Below are positions 12,243 through 13,337 of a stretch of 13,337 bases of DNA, piece after piece (positions within the stretch are counted from its first letter, which is position 1; every line of letters starts with the position of its first letter). Source of the DNA: CADCSY01 sp038255685 (GTDB taxonomy: Bacteria; Actinomycetota; Acidimicrobiia; Acidimicrobiales; CADCSY01). A model generated the notes under the pieces. The model was not told the origin of the DNA. It searched no databases and was given only the letters and a program-made list of their open reading frames with translations. Both the position numbers and the translations under genes were made by a program. The DNA lies in contig JBBSLC010000084.1 of NCBI GenBank assembly GCA_038255685.1, positions 1 through 13,337 of the forward strand, given 5' to 3'.

Positions 12243-13082
12243 GTGCCTGAGCTGCCGCAGATGCAGGCGCTGGCCGAGCGGTTGGAGGCAGCGATCGGCG
12301 GGGCCGAGCTGACCGGCTTCACACCGCTCTCGTTCGTGGCGCTGAAGACGTTCGCACCCGACCCCGCCAGCCTCGTCGGCCGGGCGTGCGAGGGCGTGGG
12401 TCGGCGGGCGAAGTACCTCGTCTTCGACTTCGGCGAGGGGCTGCGGGTGCTCTGCCACCTGTCGCAGGGCGGGCGGGTCGACATCGAGTCCCCGCCGAAG
12501 ACCACCCGACCGAAGCAGGGCGTCGTCCGCTTCACCTTCGGGGAGGACCACCCGTCGCTGCTCGTCAGGGAGTTCGGGACCGAGCGCAAGGCGGGCTGGT
12601 GGGTGCTCGCCGACGGCGACGACGGTCCGCTCGAGCGCCTCGGCCCCGAGCCGGGCATGCCCGAGTTCGACGAGCTCATCACCACGTCGCAGGACGGGCG
12701 ACGCGTGCACACGATCCTGCGCGACCAGCGGACGGTGTCGGGCATCGGCCGGGGCTACACCGACGACGCCCTCCACCGGGCGAGGCTCTCGCCCTACGCG
12801 TCGCTGAAGAGCCTCGACGACGAGGGTCGGGCCCGACTGCTCGAGGCGATCCACGCCGTGCTCGCCGACGGCCTCACCCACGAGCGGGCTCGCCGGGACG
12901 GCTTGCCCAACAAGCTCGGCGACCACTGGGTGGTGCACAAGCGCCACGGCGAGCCGTGCCCGACGTGCGGGGACACCCTCCAGCGGGTCTCCTACGAGTC
13001 CTACGAGGTCACCTACTGCCCCGCCTGCCAGACCGAGGGGAAGGTCCTCGCCGACCGCCGTCTGTCCCGGCTGCTCAAGTAG
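12243..13082 (+). CDS. Fpg/Nei-family DNA glycosylase, divergent subgroup
   Basis: Enzymes of this family cut oxidised bases out of DNA and nick the backbone. The 279-residue protein begins (M)PELPQ, so after Met removal Pro2 would be the N-terminal nucleophile and Glu3 the acid. Lys57 in RRAKYLVF matches the conserved lysine. The helix-two-turn-helix region is DQRTVSGIGRGYTDDALHRARLSPYA, and a C-terminal zinc finger has Cys239, Cys242, Cys259 and Cys262 (C-x2-C-x16-C-x2-C). Several usual DNA-contact residues seem changed: GIGRGY replaces the common GIGNIY, HLSQGGR replaces HLxMxGR, and the zinc-finger Arg shortly before CPxCQ is not at its usual place. Base excision is likely but lesion choice may differ from classic Fpg. 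GTG 12243 is preceded by AGGAG. The DNA ligase gene follows 79 bp later. Confidence 0.9.
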   Translation: MPELPQMQALAERLEAAIGGAELTGFTPLSFVALKTFAPDPASLVGRACEGVGRRAKYLVFDFGEGLRVLCHLSQGGRVDIESPPKTTRPKQGVVRFTFGEDHPSLLVREFGTERKAGWWVLADGDDGPLERLGPEPGMPEFDELITTSQDGRRVHTILRDQRTVSGIGRGYTDDALHRARLSPYASLKSLDDEGRARLLEAIHAVLADGLTHERARRDGLPNKLGDHWVVHKRHGEPCPTCGDTLQRVSYESYEVTYCPACQTEGKVLADRRLSRLLK

Positions 13083-13092
13083 CCCCCCCTCG

Positions 13093-13137
13093 TCTCGGCA
13101 CGTGCACGCGCGCCTGCCGGTCGCTGGCGTGCCGAGA
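13093..13137. terminator. 10-bp inverted repeat between glycosylase and ligase genes
   Basis: TCTCGGCACG (13093-13102) and CGTGCCGAGA (13128-13137) are perfect inverted copies around a 25-nt loop. The repeat starts 10 bp after the glycosylase stop, so it may end that transcript. It also stops 12 bp short of the ligase -10 box, so a regulator binding site is equally possible. Confidence 0.45.
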
Positions 13138-13149
13138 GGCCCAGGGTCC

Positions 13150-13161
13150 TAGCGTGGCGAC
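13150..13161 (+). promoter_or_regulatory. Candidate leaderless -10 element of the ligase gene
   Basis: TAGCGT (13150-13155) is followed by six bases and then the GTG at 13162, the same layout and same hexamer as ahead of the peptidase gene at 10904. No ribosome site is present. No -35 box is clear. Confidence 0.5.
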
Positions 13162-13337
13162 GTGGACCTGCCCGTGCTCCCGCCCGTGAAGCCCATGCTG
13201 GCCAAGCTCTCACGGGAGATGCCGGTGGCCGACGGCCTCGTCTACGAGCCGAAGTGGGACGGCTTCCGCTGCATCGTCTTCCGAGACGGTGACGAGATCG
13301 AGCTCGGGTCCCGCAACACCAAGCCGCTCGACCGCTA
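13162..13337 (+). CDS. ATP-dependent DNA ligase, N-terminal part (cut by window)
   Basis: Only the first 58 codons are present. The reading begins MDLPVLPPVKPMLAK and continues to VYEPKWDGFRCIVFRDGDEIELGSRN. Lys31 in KWDG is the residue that takes AMP from ATP, and the following SRN is motif III-like, so the catalytic start is intact. The PVKPMLAKL opening is typical of the actinobacterial LigC / LigD ligase-domain group that acts in end joining and gap repair. Whether this is a stand-alone ligase cannot be told because the rest is missing. GTG 13162 is set by this opening and by the TANNNT box six bases upstream. It follows the DNA glycosylase gene in the same direction, which suits a base-excision or break-repair pairing. 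Confidence 0.92.
   Translation, partial: MDLPVLPPVKPMLAKLSREMPVADGLVYEPKWDGFRCIVFRDGDEIELGSRNTKPLDR

Noticed and set aside
12020..12250. Small ORF with three 24-residue repeats (AFWTL/AFWTF units)
   Set aside because: The 72-bp period is a multiple of three, so any open frame there will encode a repeat peptide. It has no ribosome site, and paired base changes fit hairpin structure better than protein constraint.

Overview
The window is very GC-rich DNA, and its codons end almost always in G or C. The protein families and gene style (frequent GTG starts, short overlaps, leaderless-looking promoters, lipoproteins with an Asp/Glu-rich linker) point to a high-GC actinobacterium. An Acidimicrobiia-like lineage would fit, but this is inference from style and not a marker-gene assignment. 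The window holds thirteen genes, densely packed; two are cut by the window edges.

Left block, minus strand, about 5277 down to 1: one apparent operon. It encodes a lipoprotein with a blue-copper-like C-terminal domain, a response regulator fused through a degraded LuxR-type helix-turn-helix to a class III nucleotide cyclase, a MacB/LolD-type ABC ATPase, and a large FtsX-type permease that runs off the left edge. The cyclase and ATPase genes overlap by 8 nt. Divergent from this operon, across a 177-bp region with a 17-bp palindrome and an 8-bp direct repeat, lies a gene for a cyclic-nucleotide-binding protein with an unrecognised N-terminal domain (5455-6462). A metallo-beta-lactamase-fold hydrolase of the kind often linked to cyclic nucleotide phosphodiesterases follows it (6472-7323). 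Read together, a possible cNMP maker, cNMP reader and cNMP breaker sit side by side with an exporter and a redox-type lipoprotein. This is the most system-like feature of the window.

Middle block, 7335-9291: a strong hairpin terminator, a cyclophilin-type peptidyl-prolyl isomerase, and a soluble GAF-histidine kinase. The kinase gene lies in the same reading frame as the isomerase, with one stop codon and five codons between them. A small hairpin separates the kinase from the convergent block that follows.

Right block: a cobalt-type nitrile hydratase operon on the minus strand (beta 10839-10156, alpha 10163-9567, accessory protein 9570-9358). The beta/alpha junction contains a perfect 16-bp tandem duplication; removing one copy would fuse the two subunits in frame. 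Divergent from it is an M42-type metallopeptidase (10904-12013). Then comes a 229-bp gap filled by three 72-bp-spaced hairpin units, the last merging into the leader of a divergent Fpg/Nei DNA glycosylase gene (12243-13082). The window ends inside an ATP-dependent DNA ligase gene (13162 onward) with an intact KWDG active-site motif, so glycosylase and ligase form a small repair pair.

Four genes (6472, 10839, 10904, 13162) share the layout TANNNT, six bases, start codon. That places the predicted transcription start on the first base of the start codon, so these genes are probably leaderless. No rRNA, tRNA, CRISPR array, insertion sequence or phage gene was seen.
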